From: Bacillota bacterium
GTDB taxonomy: Bacteria; Bacillota; Dethiobacteria; SKNC01
DNA: 7,070 bases
NCBI GenBank assembly: GCA_007121375.1
Contig: SKLX01000153.1
Location: 1-7,070, forward strand
Reading direction: 5' to 3'
Part shown: piece after piece, positions 1-5,757 of the stretch
How the letters are laid out: every line of letters starts with the position of its first letter
How positions within the stretch are numbered: position 1 is the first letter of the stretch
The notes under the pieces: generated by a model
The model's input: only the letters and a program-made list of their open reading frames with translations
What the model was told of the DNA's origin: nothing
Database searches by the model: none
Made by a program: the position numbers and the translations under genes

Positions 1-78
1 AATTTTTCGAAAAGAAGGGATAGATGAAGAAGACCTTTCTTTTTGGAAGGAATATACAGTGGCTGTAATGAAGGCAGC
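1..78 (+). repeat. Direct repeat, copy 1 (SEC-C/TPR gene segment)
   Basis: Bases 1-78 match 3654-3731 in the same orientation with one mismatch (A at 72, G at 3725). Identity ends at base 78, 14 bases before the end of the chemoreceptor gene. The repeat may extend to the left beyond the window. Confidence 0.95.
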
Positions 79-106
79 TTCTTCCAGGTTGTTTATGAAT
101 ATTTAA
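1..106 (+). pseudogene. 3' fragment of a second SEC-C/TPR protein gene copy
   Basis: Read from base 2, this segment encodes a peptide that begins IFRKEGIDEED and continues through WKEYTVAVMKAA, then SSRLFMNI and a TAA stop at 104-106. The first 26 residues match residues 136-161 of the large SEC-C/TPR protein at 3250-5706 except for one R to K change. After base 78 the match breaks. A net 15-base gap relative to the intact gene is followed by a short shared TTCCAGG (82-88), then an apparent one-base loss that leads to the stop. The other copy continues for about 650 more residues, so this copy is truncated. Its last bases overlap the end of the convergent chemoreceptor gene. The 5' part lies outside the window, so it is unknown whether an N-terminal protein with the SEC-C motif is still made. 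That it is a paralogue remnant is clear; its translation is not. Confidence 0.75.
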
Positions 107-2000
107 ATTTATCCAGGGCTAAATAAAGTTCTTCTGCCAGCCTATCAAGCTTATGCGCTGTTTGGGTTATTTCTTCCATATAGGAGTATTGTGTTTTTGT
201 AGCTTCTGCGATTTCCTGGCTACCACCATAAATATATTCTGTTTCTACTGACACCTGTTTAATTTTTTCAATTATTTCTTCCACTTCCTCTACAATTTTT
301 TGGAAGGTCTCGCTATTTGAATTCACAACCTTTGAACTGGCTTTAACCTTTTCCACCCCTTCGAATGTCCTTTTAACAGCATTTTTTGTTTCCTTTTGGG
401 TTTCCTTTATTAACCTGGAGGTATCCTGGGCGGCCTCTGCCGACTGTTCTGCTAATTTCCGTACTTCTTTAGCAACCACCGCAAATCCCCTGCCATGTTC
501 CTCGGCATGGGCTGCTTCAATGGTGGCGTTTAATGCCAAAAGGTTTGTCTGCTCAGCTATATCAGTAATCATGTTGACGGTTTTGCCAATTTCTTCAGAA
601 CGTTTTTCTAACCCTTGAATTACCTTAGACAGGTTTTCTATAATATTATTGATATCCTTCATCTGCTGACTTACACTCATTACGGCTTCGCCTCCTTCCC
701 TGGCAAAACCAGAAACTTCCTGGGACATGCTTTTCATTTCACGGGTTTTGTCGCTAAGATCCTGACTTCTGGCGGCAAAATGGGTGGAGGAATCAACCAC
801 TTCCTGGAGGGAATCGCTGGTTGATTCTGCCAAATATGCCAGGTTGTCGCTGAACTTCTTAACAGTAGAGGAGGTTTCTCCGGCTTTTCTCATTAAAAGG
901 GAAAGGCTGTTGACCATGATATTATAGTTAGCTCCCAGTTCTCCCATTTCATCTCCTGAATCAATATTGGTTTTTCGGGTAAAGTCACCCCGGGCGGCAT
1001 GATTCATTGATTCTGCTATCTGAGAAACGGGAGTTGTTATTATTTTGGTAAAGAAAAAGGCTACAATTATGCTAAGTAAAAGGGCTATGGCAAGAGTAAG
1101 GAAAGATAGATTTCTTAAGGTATATATAGGTGCCATAACTTCGTCATCAATAATGCTTGTAACAAATACCCATCCTTTACCCTCATAATCTCCAGAACCC
1201 AGGAGAGGGGCAAAACCAGCGTGGCGCCTTTCACCTTCAAAGTAATAACTTGCAGTGCCCTTTTCTCCACTTAACATCCTCCTTCCGGCTTCTGCCAGCT
1301 CAGGTTTGTCCATATCCATAATGTTTTCCCTAAAAATTAAATCATCATCAGGATGGGCAATAAAGGTCCCTTTCTTATTTATCATGTAGGCGTAACCTGT
1401 CCTGTCCGCTTTCCTTTCCTCCTCCGCAAACATGTCAACAATTTTATAAATGGTATCTTCCAGGGCTAACCTGGCCACTACCACACCTAAAAATTCCTCG
1501 GTTTCACTGGAGTAGACGGGATGGGAAAAATTGATCATATAAATACCCAGGTCTCTGGATAATCTCATGTCTGATATATAAAGTTCCCCTTCCCGGGCAA
1601 CGGTAAACCATTGCAGATCATCCTTAGGATCACCTACAATACCTTTGGTATCTATGACCTGTAAACCGTCAGGGTCAGTCATGGAGAGTGTATGGTAAAT
1701 ATTGTAGATTTCTTTATACATGGTAAGAACTTCAGTTTTTTCTTCCAGGCTTGCATCCCGGTCTCTAAGAAGGGGATGTTGGCTAATTGCCTCTATATCT
1801 CCCTGCCGCTCAGACATAGAATCATCAATTATTTTGCCATATAAAAATGCTTCGTCTACCAGCTTTTCTTCTATTGCCTCCATCAGGGATTCAGAGCTAT
1901 TTATATAACTTATCAGGGCCAGAGAAGAAAGGGACAAAATTAATATGATGCAAATTAGTAATGTAATTTTAGTCCTGAGACTTATCTTAATATTTCTCAT
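93..2000 (-). CDS. Methyl-accepting chemotaxis protein with extracytoplasmic dCache-like sensor
   Basis: This is a complete 635-residue transmembrane chemoreceptor, which would sense a ligand outside the cell and control the CheA/CheW kinase complex. TM1 is at about residues 11-33. The extracytoplasmic region of about 260 residues (34-296) looks like a double Cache domain, with WFTVA near 131-135, YISDM near 141-145 and a membrane-distal to proximal transition around 200. TM2 is at about 297-318, HAMP at about 318-370, and the cytoplasmic signalling coiled coil at about 400-635. The kinase-contact tip is seen at 483-517 (QTNLLALNATIEAAH, then GRGFAVVAKEVRKLAE). The usual ARAGE is AHAEE here. 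The arginine two residues before W131 in the amino-acid-binding dCache motif is a leucine, so an amino-acid ligand is not supported. There is no C-terminal CheR/CheB tether pentapeptide. The ATG at 1998-2000 has GGGAGG (2007-2012) six bases upstream. No other chemotaxis gene is nearby, so it is an orphan receptor. Confidence 0.96.
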   Translation of the reverse strand: MRNIKISLRTKITLLICIILILSLSSLALISYINSSESLMEAIEEKLVDEAFLYGKIIDDSMSERQGDIEAISQHPLLRDRDASLEEKTEVLTMYKEIYNIYHTLSMTDPDGLQVIDTKGIVGDPKDDLQWFTVAREGELYISDMRLSRDLGIYMINFSHPVYSSETEEFLGVVVARLALEDTIYKIVDMFAEEERKADRTGYAYMINKKGTFIAHPDDDLIFRENIMDMDKPELAEAGRRMLSGEKGTASYYFEGERRHAGFAPLLGSGDYEGKGWVFVTSIIDDEVMAPIYTLRNLSFLTLAIALLLSIIVAFFFTKIITTPVSQIAESMNHAARGDFTRKTNIDSGDEMGELGANYNIMVNSLSLLMRKAGETSSTVKKFSDNLAYLAESTSDSLQEVVDSSTHFAARSQDLSDKTREMKSMSQEVSGFAREGGEAVMSVSQQMKDINNIIENLSKVIQGLEKRSEEIGKTVNMITDIAEQTNLLALNATIEAAHAEEHGRGFAVVAKEVRKLAEQSAEAAQDTSRLIKETQKETKNAVKRTFEGVEKVKASSKVVNSNSETFQKIVEEVEEIIEKIKQVSVETEYIYGGSQEIAEATKTQYSYMEEITQTAHKLDRLAEELYLALDKFKYS

Positions 2001-2147
2001 ATTTTTCCTCCCATGACTGCTAAAAGAGATAAAAAAAATGCTAACTTCAAAACCAGGAAAGGAGCAAGGATGAGAAAGTTAACATTTGGACATATGAGAT
2101 AAACAATAAATATGTCAAAATTAGTTTTTAGTTTGCTGTTTTTTTAA

Positions 2148-2156
2148 AGTATAACA
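2148..2156 (-). promoter_or_regulatory. Possible extended -10 promoter for the chemoreceptor gene
   Basis: On the minus strand this reads TGTTATACT, an extended -10 element (TGN plus TATACT, five of six to TATAAT). No good -35 hexamer lies 17 bases upstream, as is common for extended -10 promoters. It would give a leader of about 140 bases. A TTGACA at 2113-2118 (minus strand) is an alternative -35, but only weak -10 sequences follow it. No sigma-D/sigma-28-type motility promoter was seen. Confidence 0.25.
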
Positions 2157-2193
2157 CGTTTATTATTTTTAAACCAGTACATCCTTTATTGTT

Positions 2194-2213
2194 TCTTCTT
2201 AAGTCTTCTTAAA
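2194..2213. repeat. 10-bp tandem repeat upstream of chemoreceptor gene
   Basis: Two copies of TCTTCTTAAR lie end to end (2194-2203 and 2204-2213, nine of ten identical), one helical turn apart. They are about 40 bases upstream of the possible -10 element on the minus strand. A repeated activator half-site is possible but unproven; low complexity is the simpler explanation. Confidence 0.3.
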
Positions 2214-2363
2214 GAATAAATATGGTGGTAAAGACTAACGGATCAAGGTTGGAAAGAAAGGCCATGGGTTTTAACACTGTGTATTAACTTATTAACTTAT
2301 TATTAGCCAGGCATATCATTGGAAATAATAATTTTTTCATGAAAAATTTTAAAGAATTTTATG

Positions 2364-2385
2364 AAGGGACACTCTTGTGTCCCTT
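2364..2385 (-). terminator. Perfect 9-bp hairpin, possible terminator of the toxin-antitoxin operon
   Basis: AAGGGACAC (2364-2372) and GTGTCCCTT (2377-2385) form a perfect stem with a four-base loop. On the minus strand it lies 130 bases past the toxin stop and is followed by CATAAAATTCTTT and more T-rich sequence. The U-tract is imperfect and starts late, so it would be a weak intrinsic terminator. The GGGAC...GTCCC form also resembles short dispersed palindromes found between genes in several clostridial genomes, so it may be a REP-like element instead. That comparison is from memory. Confidence 0.4.
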
Positions 2386-2411
2386 AATCATGTTATTTTT
2401 GAAATATATAC

Positions 2412-2425
2412 TTGATTTATATCAA
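2412..2425. promoter_or_regulatory. FNR-like dyad TTGAT-N4-ATCAA
   Basis: TTGATTTATATCAA is a perfect match to the TTGAT-N4-ATCAA consensus of FNR-type regulators of the CRP/FNR family. It lies between the toxin stop and the hairpin, about 410 bases before the chemoreceptor start. No well-placed -10 box was seen about 29 bases from its centre on either strand, and no gene starts close by. The match is visible; that it binds a regulator is a guess, and AT-rich DNA makes such dyads more frequent by chance. Confidence 0.3.
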
Positions 2426-2515
2426 TCAATATCATATGACATAATTAGACACCTTTCTCCAAAGGAAAACAGGTATTTAGGGTAGAAATAATAATTACCA
2501 GGAAATAGCTTTCTT

Positions 2516-2902
2516 CTACCATATGACTTTTACATTATATGGTGAGATGTGGGAGTCTCCTGTTATGATAGGCAGCATTTCCAACTGAGATTGGGATACA
2601 AGGAGTCGATCAAAAGGGTCCCGGTGGTGGTCAGGCAAGATATAGGTTTGAAGGGTGTGATTCATTTTTACCGGTAGTTCCTTAATTGCATTTATAGACA
2701 TTTGTTCATATATAAAAGTGGTGATGTCATCAGGAAGGGTAATTTTACCCAGCCGGGCTTTTATAGCAATTTCCCAGCCGCTTGCGGCGCTCAAAAAAAG
2801 AGTGCTGTCCACATTGGTTATGATTTTTCTGGCTTTATCCGATAAGCTGGAATTATCGGTAATCCACCATAAAAAAGTATGGGTGTCTAATAAATATTTC
2901 AT
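2516..2902 (-). CDS. vapC: VapC-family PIN-domain toxin (Sll0205-like)
   Basis: This 128-residue protein has the full length of a VapC-type PIN-domain ribonuclease toxin, which cleaves RNA with bound Mg2+ or Mn2+ until its antitoxin blocks it. The acidic metal-binding residues are all present: D6 in LLDTHTFLWW, E44 in SGWEIAIK, D98 in HHRDPFDRLL and D116 in ITGD. The opening LLDTHTFLWW, the SGWEIAIK motif and DPFDRLL are typical of the Sll0205-like PIN subgroup, which is usually paired with Phd/YefM-type antitoxins, as here. Its ATG overlaps the TGA of the antitoxin gene (ATGA, 2899-2902), so translation is probably coupled and synthesis tied to the antitoxin. No disruption is seen, so it should be active. 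The RNA target cannot be read from the sequence. Confidence 0.95.
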   Translation of the reverse strand: MKYLLDTHTFLWWITDNSSLSDKARKIITNVDSTLFLSAASGWEIAIKARLGKITLPDDITTFIYEQMSINAIKELPVKMNHTLQTYILPDHHRDPFDRLLVSQSQLEMLPIITGDSHISPYNVKVIW

Positions 2903-3135
2903 TTTTCAAAATCCTTTAAAACCTTTTCAGGTAATGGTTCATTAAAATCTGGGGATAGAAAAACCATGCCTTTGGCTGTTCCTGGCAGGCGTTGGGAAAC
3001 CTTTTCTTCAATAGGGACCAGCTTTGCTATGGGGTTGCCGCTTCTGGCTATAATTACCTCCTGTCCCCTTTTTACCCGGGCTAATAATTTTGAAAGATTT
3101 GTCTTGGCTTCATGGATGTTAACTTTTATGGTCAA
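2899..3135 (-). CDS. Phd/YefM-family antitoxin of the VapC-like toxin
   Basis: The protein has 78 residues if it starts at the TTG at 3133-3135. The N-terminal part (VNIHEAKTNLSKLLARV, then GQEVIIARSGNPIAKLVP) is the Phd/YefM DNA-binding fold. The C-terminal tail (GTAKGMVFLSPDFNEPLPEKV) is the flexible segment that in this family wraps the PIN toxin. It should neutralise the toxin and repress its own promoter. The start is chosen because a strong GGAGGTGA (3141-3148) lies five bases before the TTG. The longer reading from GTG at 3142-3144 would put the start codon inside that ribosome binding site. Starting at TTG also gives a protein beginning MTIKVNIHEAK, as is usual in the family. It is the first gene of the operon and overlaps the toxin by four bases. 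Confidence 0.93.
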   Translation of the reverse strand: MTIKVNIHEAKTNLSKLLARVKRGQEVIIARSGNPIAKLVPIEEKVSQRLPGTAKGMVFLSPDFNEPLPEKVLKDFEK

Positions 3136-3140
3136 TAAAA

Positions 3141-3148
3141 TCACCTCC
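3141..3148 (-). promoter_or_regulatory. Ribosome binding site that sets the antitoxin start
   Basis: The minus strand reads GGAGGTGA, complementary to the 3' end of 16S rRNA, then five bases (TTTTA) and TTG. An annotated GTG start at 3144 would lie within this site and have no ribosome binding site of its own. Confidence 0.8.
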
Positions 3149-3169
3149 AGCTTAATACTAAACTAAGCT
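3149..3169. promoter_or_regulatory. Possible antitoxin operator over the -10 box
   Basis: Inverted arms AGCTTA (3149-3154) and TAAGCT (3164-3169) flank nine bases that contain the -10 box of the toxin-antitoxin promoter. ACTAAG also occurs twice as direct repeats 12 bases apart (3162-3167 and 3174-3179). Phd/YefM antitoxins bind short palindromes over their own promoter, so this is a natural candidate. The arms are short and chance cannot be excluded. Confidence 0.4.
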
Positions 3170-3183
3170 AAGGACTAAGTCAA
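3155..3183 (-). promoter_or_regulatory. Sigma-A-type promoter of the toxin-antitoxin operon
   Basis: On the minus strand TTGACT (3178-3183, five of six) is separated by exactly 17 bases from TAGTAT (3155-3160, four of six). Transcription would start near 3148, giving a leader of only about 13 bases that consists mostly of the ribosome binding site. This placement independently supports the TTG start of the antitoxin. Confidence 0.65.
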
Positions 3184-3236
3184 GCGCTATCATCCTTCCC
3201 GGACTTCCTTTTCTCTTAATCTACTATCCTTAAAAT

Positions 3237-3241
3237 GGAGG
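3237..3241 (+). promoter_or_regulatory. Ribosome binding site that sets the SEC-C protein start
   Basis: GGAGG is followed by eight bases and the ATG at 3250. An in-frame ATG at 3235 overlaps this site and lacks a ribosome binding site, so the shorter protein beginning MSKKIGRNDPCPCG is preferred. Confidence 0.8.
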
Positions 3242-3249
3242 ATTTTAAA

Positions 3250-5706
3250 ATGTCGAAAAAAATCGGACGTAATGATCCTTGCCCCTGCGGTAGTGGGAAA
3301 AAATATAAAAAGTGTTGCTTGGAAAAACAAGATATTATCTGGGAGCAGAACAAGGCTTCTCAGTTGATGGAGGAGGGGCAGTTTAAAGAAGCGGAAGAAA
3401 GGCTAAGGAAAGTATTAAATAATGAGGATAATGTAACTATAAGAAATAACCTGGCGAAATGTTTATTTGAACTGGGAAAATATGAAGAGTGTCTGGATTT
3501 ATTAAGACCCTGCCTGGAACCGGACCAGGAGGAAATAGCAGCTAACCCTTATACCCTGTCTGTTATTTCCAAATCCTTTGCCCGCCTGGGAGATAAGCAG
3601 GCAGCTGATTATTTTTTAAAAATGGCGGAGAAAATTTTTGAAGAAGGCCTGGGAATTTTTCGAAAAGAAGGGATAGATGAAGAAGACCTTTCTTTTTGGA
3701 AGGAATATACAGTGGCTGTAATGAGGGCAGCGGCAGAGGTGGAAGACCATTCCAGGGTCCTGGATCTTTATTACCGCTGGAAGTCAGAGCATCTTAACTG
3801 GGAAAGTACTTACCTGGCAGGGGTGGCCTCCTTTAATTTGAAAGATTACGCCAAAGCGGCCACCTTTTGGGGAGAGCTGGGGGAAGAGTGGTTTATGTTT
3901 TATGGGTTTAAACAGGTAGCTAACCTGGCGGATAAAGGGGTTATTCCTCCCTTTGTTTTGAGTTATAAATTATTAGGTAATGAGCAGATAGAAAAGAACT
4001 TGAAAAGGATTAGCTGGGAAGAGGATTGCCTGTCCTCCCTAATTAGAGATCGGACCTTTCTCATGGTATTACTTTCTATGGTTTTTGATGGTGAGGTAGA
4101 AGAGGAAATGGCCAAAGAATTAGTAGCTGACTTAGTTTGTCAGGGGGAAGAATGGGGAGAAGAACTGGGTAAAAGAATTCTTGATTCTCCTCATGTTTAT
4201 ACCAGCTTTAAAATGGCTGCAGCCCGGGGATTAATTGAAAAGGGAGTCTATTCTTCCGGGGAATTTGTTCCCATGGTTATTGATGGGGAGAAAAGGGAGG
4301 TAAGAGTAGAATCCCTTCCCGTGGAGACTGAAGCCGACCAGGAGACTCGGGAAGCAATGGACAAGGCCCGGGAGCTTAAAGAAAAAGGTGACCTGGAAGA
4401 AGCTATAAGGACCCTTGAAGAAGTTTGCTATAAAGACAATTTTTTCCCGCCGGTGGCCATAAACCTTTCCAACCTGCTCCGTATGGTGGACAGGGTGGAA
4501 GAAGCAGAAGAATACTTGCGGATGGTGGAGAGTATAGATCCCGATTACCCTTTAATGCTTTTTAACATGGCCTGTTTGTTTAACCAGAAGGGAAATTTTA
4601 AAAAAGCGAAAGAATACCTGGAAAAAATAAACCTGGAGGAGGCGGACCAGGAACTTCTGGAAAAGGTGGACCAGCTGAAAGAAGCTCTGAAAAGTTTCAG
4701 CCCTGAAGAGTACCTTGAACAGGTTAAAATGAATATAGCCCGCTATGAAGAGGAAAAAAGGAAAAAGATTGAAAGTAAGACCCTTTCTCCCCAGGGGACC
4801 CTTTCCCGCTGTCTTCAGAACATGCCCGCAGACTGGATAACAGGAATTTGCTTTGCCCTGAAGATAGAACCCGCTTCCCGGCGGGAAGAAAGACAAAAGG
4901 AGCTAGAAGAGGCTTTGTTAGATAAAAAGAATCTATCTTTTTTGATGGAGGAAAACCTTTCTCCCCCAGATAAGGAGCTTTTGGCTTATCTCCTAGAACA
5001 GGGAGGTTGGGCTCTCTTGGAGAAGGTAACGGAAAGGTTTGGTTCTATGGAAGGGGATGGTTTTTACTGGATGTACTATCTCCCCGAGTCTTCCCTGGGA
5101 AGCCTCTGGTGTCACGGACTGGCAGCGGTAGGTAAGGCCAGGGTAGGTAAGAGGAAAAGAAAGATTGTGGTGGTCCCCCTGGAGCTTAGGGAGCCTTTAT
5201 CCCAGCTTTTGGGGGTAAAAACAAAGAGTTTTGAGCCAGCAACCATTTGGGATTACCCGCTGGAAGATGAAGGTGCCCGGGAGAAGGTATTTATATTTCG
5301 AGTAAACCTGACGGATAGAGCCGCCCGGGTCCGGGGCTTTCCTTACCGGGTCCTGGCCATTCCCGCAGATTATACCCTTTTTCAACTGGCTCAGGCCATA
5401 TTAGATTCCTTTGATTTTGAATTTGATCATTCCTTTGGGTTTTATGATAACCTGAAAAATTGGACTCGCGCCGGGGAAGGTTACGAATATTTTACAGACC
5501 TGGGAGAAGGCTACAGGTTCCCGGGGGTAGAAAATACACAGATTAAGGATGTATTCAAGGAGGCCGGCAAGAAAATGCTTTTCTTGTTTGATTATGGCGA
5601 TGAATGGCGTTTTTTGGTGAGGCTAATGAAAGAGTCGGACAAGGAATTACAGGAGGAATACCCCAGAGTTATTACGGGGGAGGGGGGAGTAGAGCAGTAT
5701 GATTGA
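3250..5706 (+). CDS. SEC-C zinc motif / TPR / pRiA4b ORF-3-like domain protein
   Basis: The 818-residue protein has a modular layout. Residues 1-23 hold a SEC-C zinc-binding motif (RNDPCPCGSGKKYKKCC, cysteines 11, 13, 22, 23), the metal-binding tail motif best known from SecA. TPR-like helical pairs follow at about 33-88, and again at about 366-475 (EKGDLEEAIRTLEE, KGNFKKAKEYLEK). The middle (about 480-660) is helical and not assigned. The C-terminal 140 residues resemble the plasmid pRiA4b ORF-3-like domain: VFIFRVNL near 680, YRVLAIPADYTLFQLAQAI near 699-717, HSFGF near 727, FDYGDEW at 780-786 and YPRVITGEG near the end. No signal peptide or membrane segment is seen, so it is cytoplasmic. 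The function is unknown; a protein-binding adaptor role is inferred from the TPRs. A partial second copy lies at 1-106. The gene is divergent from the toxin-antitoxin operon. A TATCAT at 3188-3193 could be its -10 box, but no good -35 was found. Confidence 0.93.
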   Translation: MSKKIGRNDPCPCGSGKKYKKCCLEKQDIIWEQNKASQLMEEGQFKEAEERLRKVLNNEDNVTIRNNLAKCLFELGKYEECLDLLRPCLEPDQEEIAANPYTLSVISKSFARLGDKQAADYFLKMAEKIFEEGLGIFRKEGIDEEDLSFWKEYTVAVMRAAAEVEDHSRVLDLYYRWKSEHLNWESTYLAGVASFNLKDYAKAATFWGELGEEWFMFYGFKQVANLADKGVIPPFVLSYKLLGNEQIEKNLKRISWEEDCLSSLIRDRTFLMVLLSMVFDGEVEEEMAKELVADLVCQGEEWGEELGKRILDSPHVYTSFKMAAARGLIEKGVYSSGEFVPMVIDGEKREVRVESLPVETEADQETREAMDKARELKEKGDLEEAIRTLEEVCYKDNFFPPVAINLSNLLRMVDRVEEAEEYLRMVESIDPDYPLMLFNMACLFNQKGNFKKAKEYLEKINLEEADQELLEKVDQLKEALKSFSPEEYLEQVKMNIARYEEEKRKKIESKTLSPQGTLSRCLQNMPADWITGICFALKIEPASRREERQKELEEALLDKKNLSFLMEENLSPPDKELLAYLLEQGGWALLEKVTERFGSMEGDGFYWMYYLPESSLGSLWCHGLAAVGKARVGKRKRKIVVVPLELREPLSQLLGVKTKSFEPATIWDYPLEDEGAREKVFIFRVNLTDRAARVRGFPYRVLAIPADYTLFQLAQAILDSFDFEFDHSFGFYDNLKNWTRAGEGYEYFTDLGEGYRFPGVENTQIKDVFKEAGKKMLFLFDYGDEWRFLVRLMKESDKELQEEYPRVITGEGGVEQYD
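3654..3731 (+). repeat. Direct repeat, copy 2 (inside intact SEC-C/TPR gene)
   Basis: This segment encodes residues 136-161 of the intact SEC-C/TPR protein and matches bases 1-78 in 77 of 78 positions. The two copies are in direct orientation and 3,575 bases apart, with the chemoreceptor gene and the toxin-antitoxin operon between them. Confidence 0.95.
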
Positions 5707-5757
5707 GATCCGGCCTTTATCCTGGGGCTGCCAAGGTTGTAAGAGAGGTTTGATCAT

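Larger units (their letters stand above)
2001..2515. other. AT-rich intergenic region without a convincing gene
   Basis: These 515 bases lie between the start of the chemoreceptor gene and the end of the toxin gene. I found no ORF with family similarity and no recognisable structured RNA. In particular the conserved GEMM (cyclic-di-GMP) motifs, which often precede chemoreceptor genes, were not seen on the minus strand. The region holds a possible extended -10 promoter (2148-2156), a 10-bp tandem repeat (2194-2213), an 8-bp tandem repeat ATTAACTT (2283-2298), a 14-bp perfect palindrome centred on TCATGA (2333-2346), a 9-bp hairpin (2364-2385) and an FNR-like dyad (2412-2425). Confidence 0.7.

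Noticed and set aside
2070..2102. Ten-codon plus-strand ORF (MRKLTFGHMR) behind a good AAAGGAG ribosome binding site at 2058-2064
   Set aside because: Too short to support as a gene, no promoter seen, and a purine-rich match of this kind is expected by chance in such DNA.
2481..2520. Inverted repeat GGTAGAA/TTCTACC around the toxin stop codon
   Set aside because: Seven-base arms separated by 26 bases with no U-tract or known site; not stronger than chance.
4870..4890. GC-rich inverted repeat TTCCCGGCGGGAA inside the SEC-C gene
   Set aside because: A five-base stem in coding sequence encoding ordinary residues; no sign of a regulatory role.
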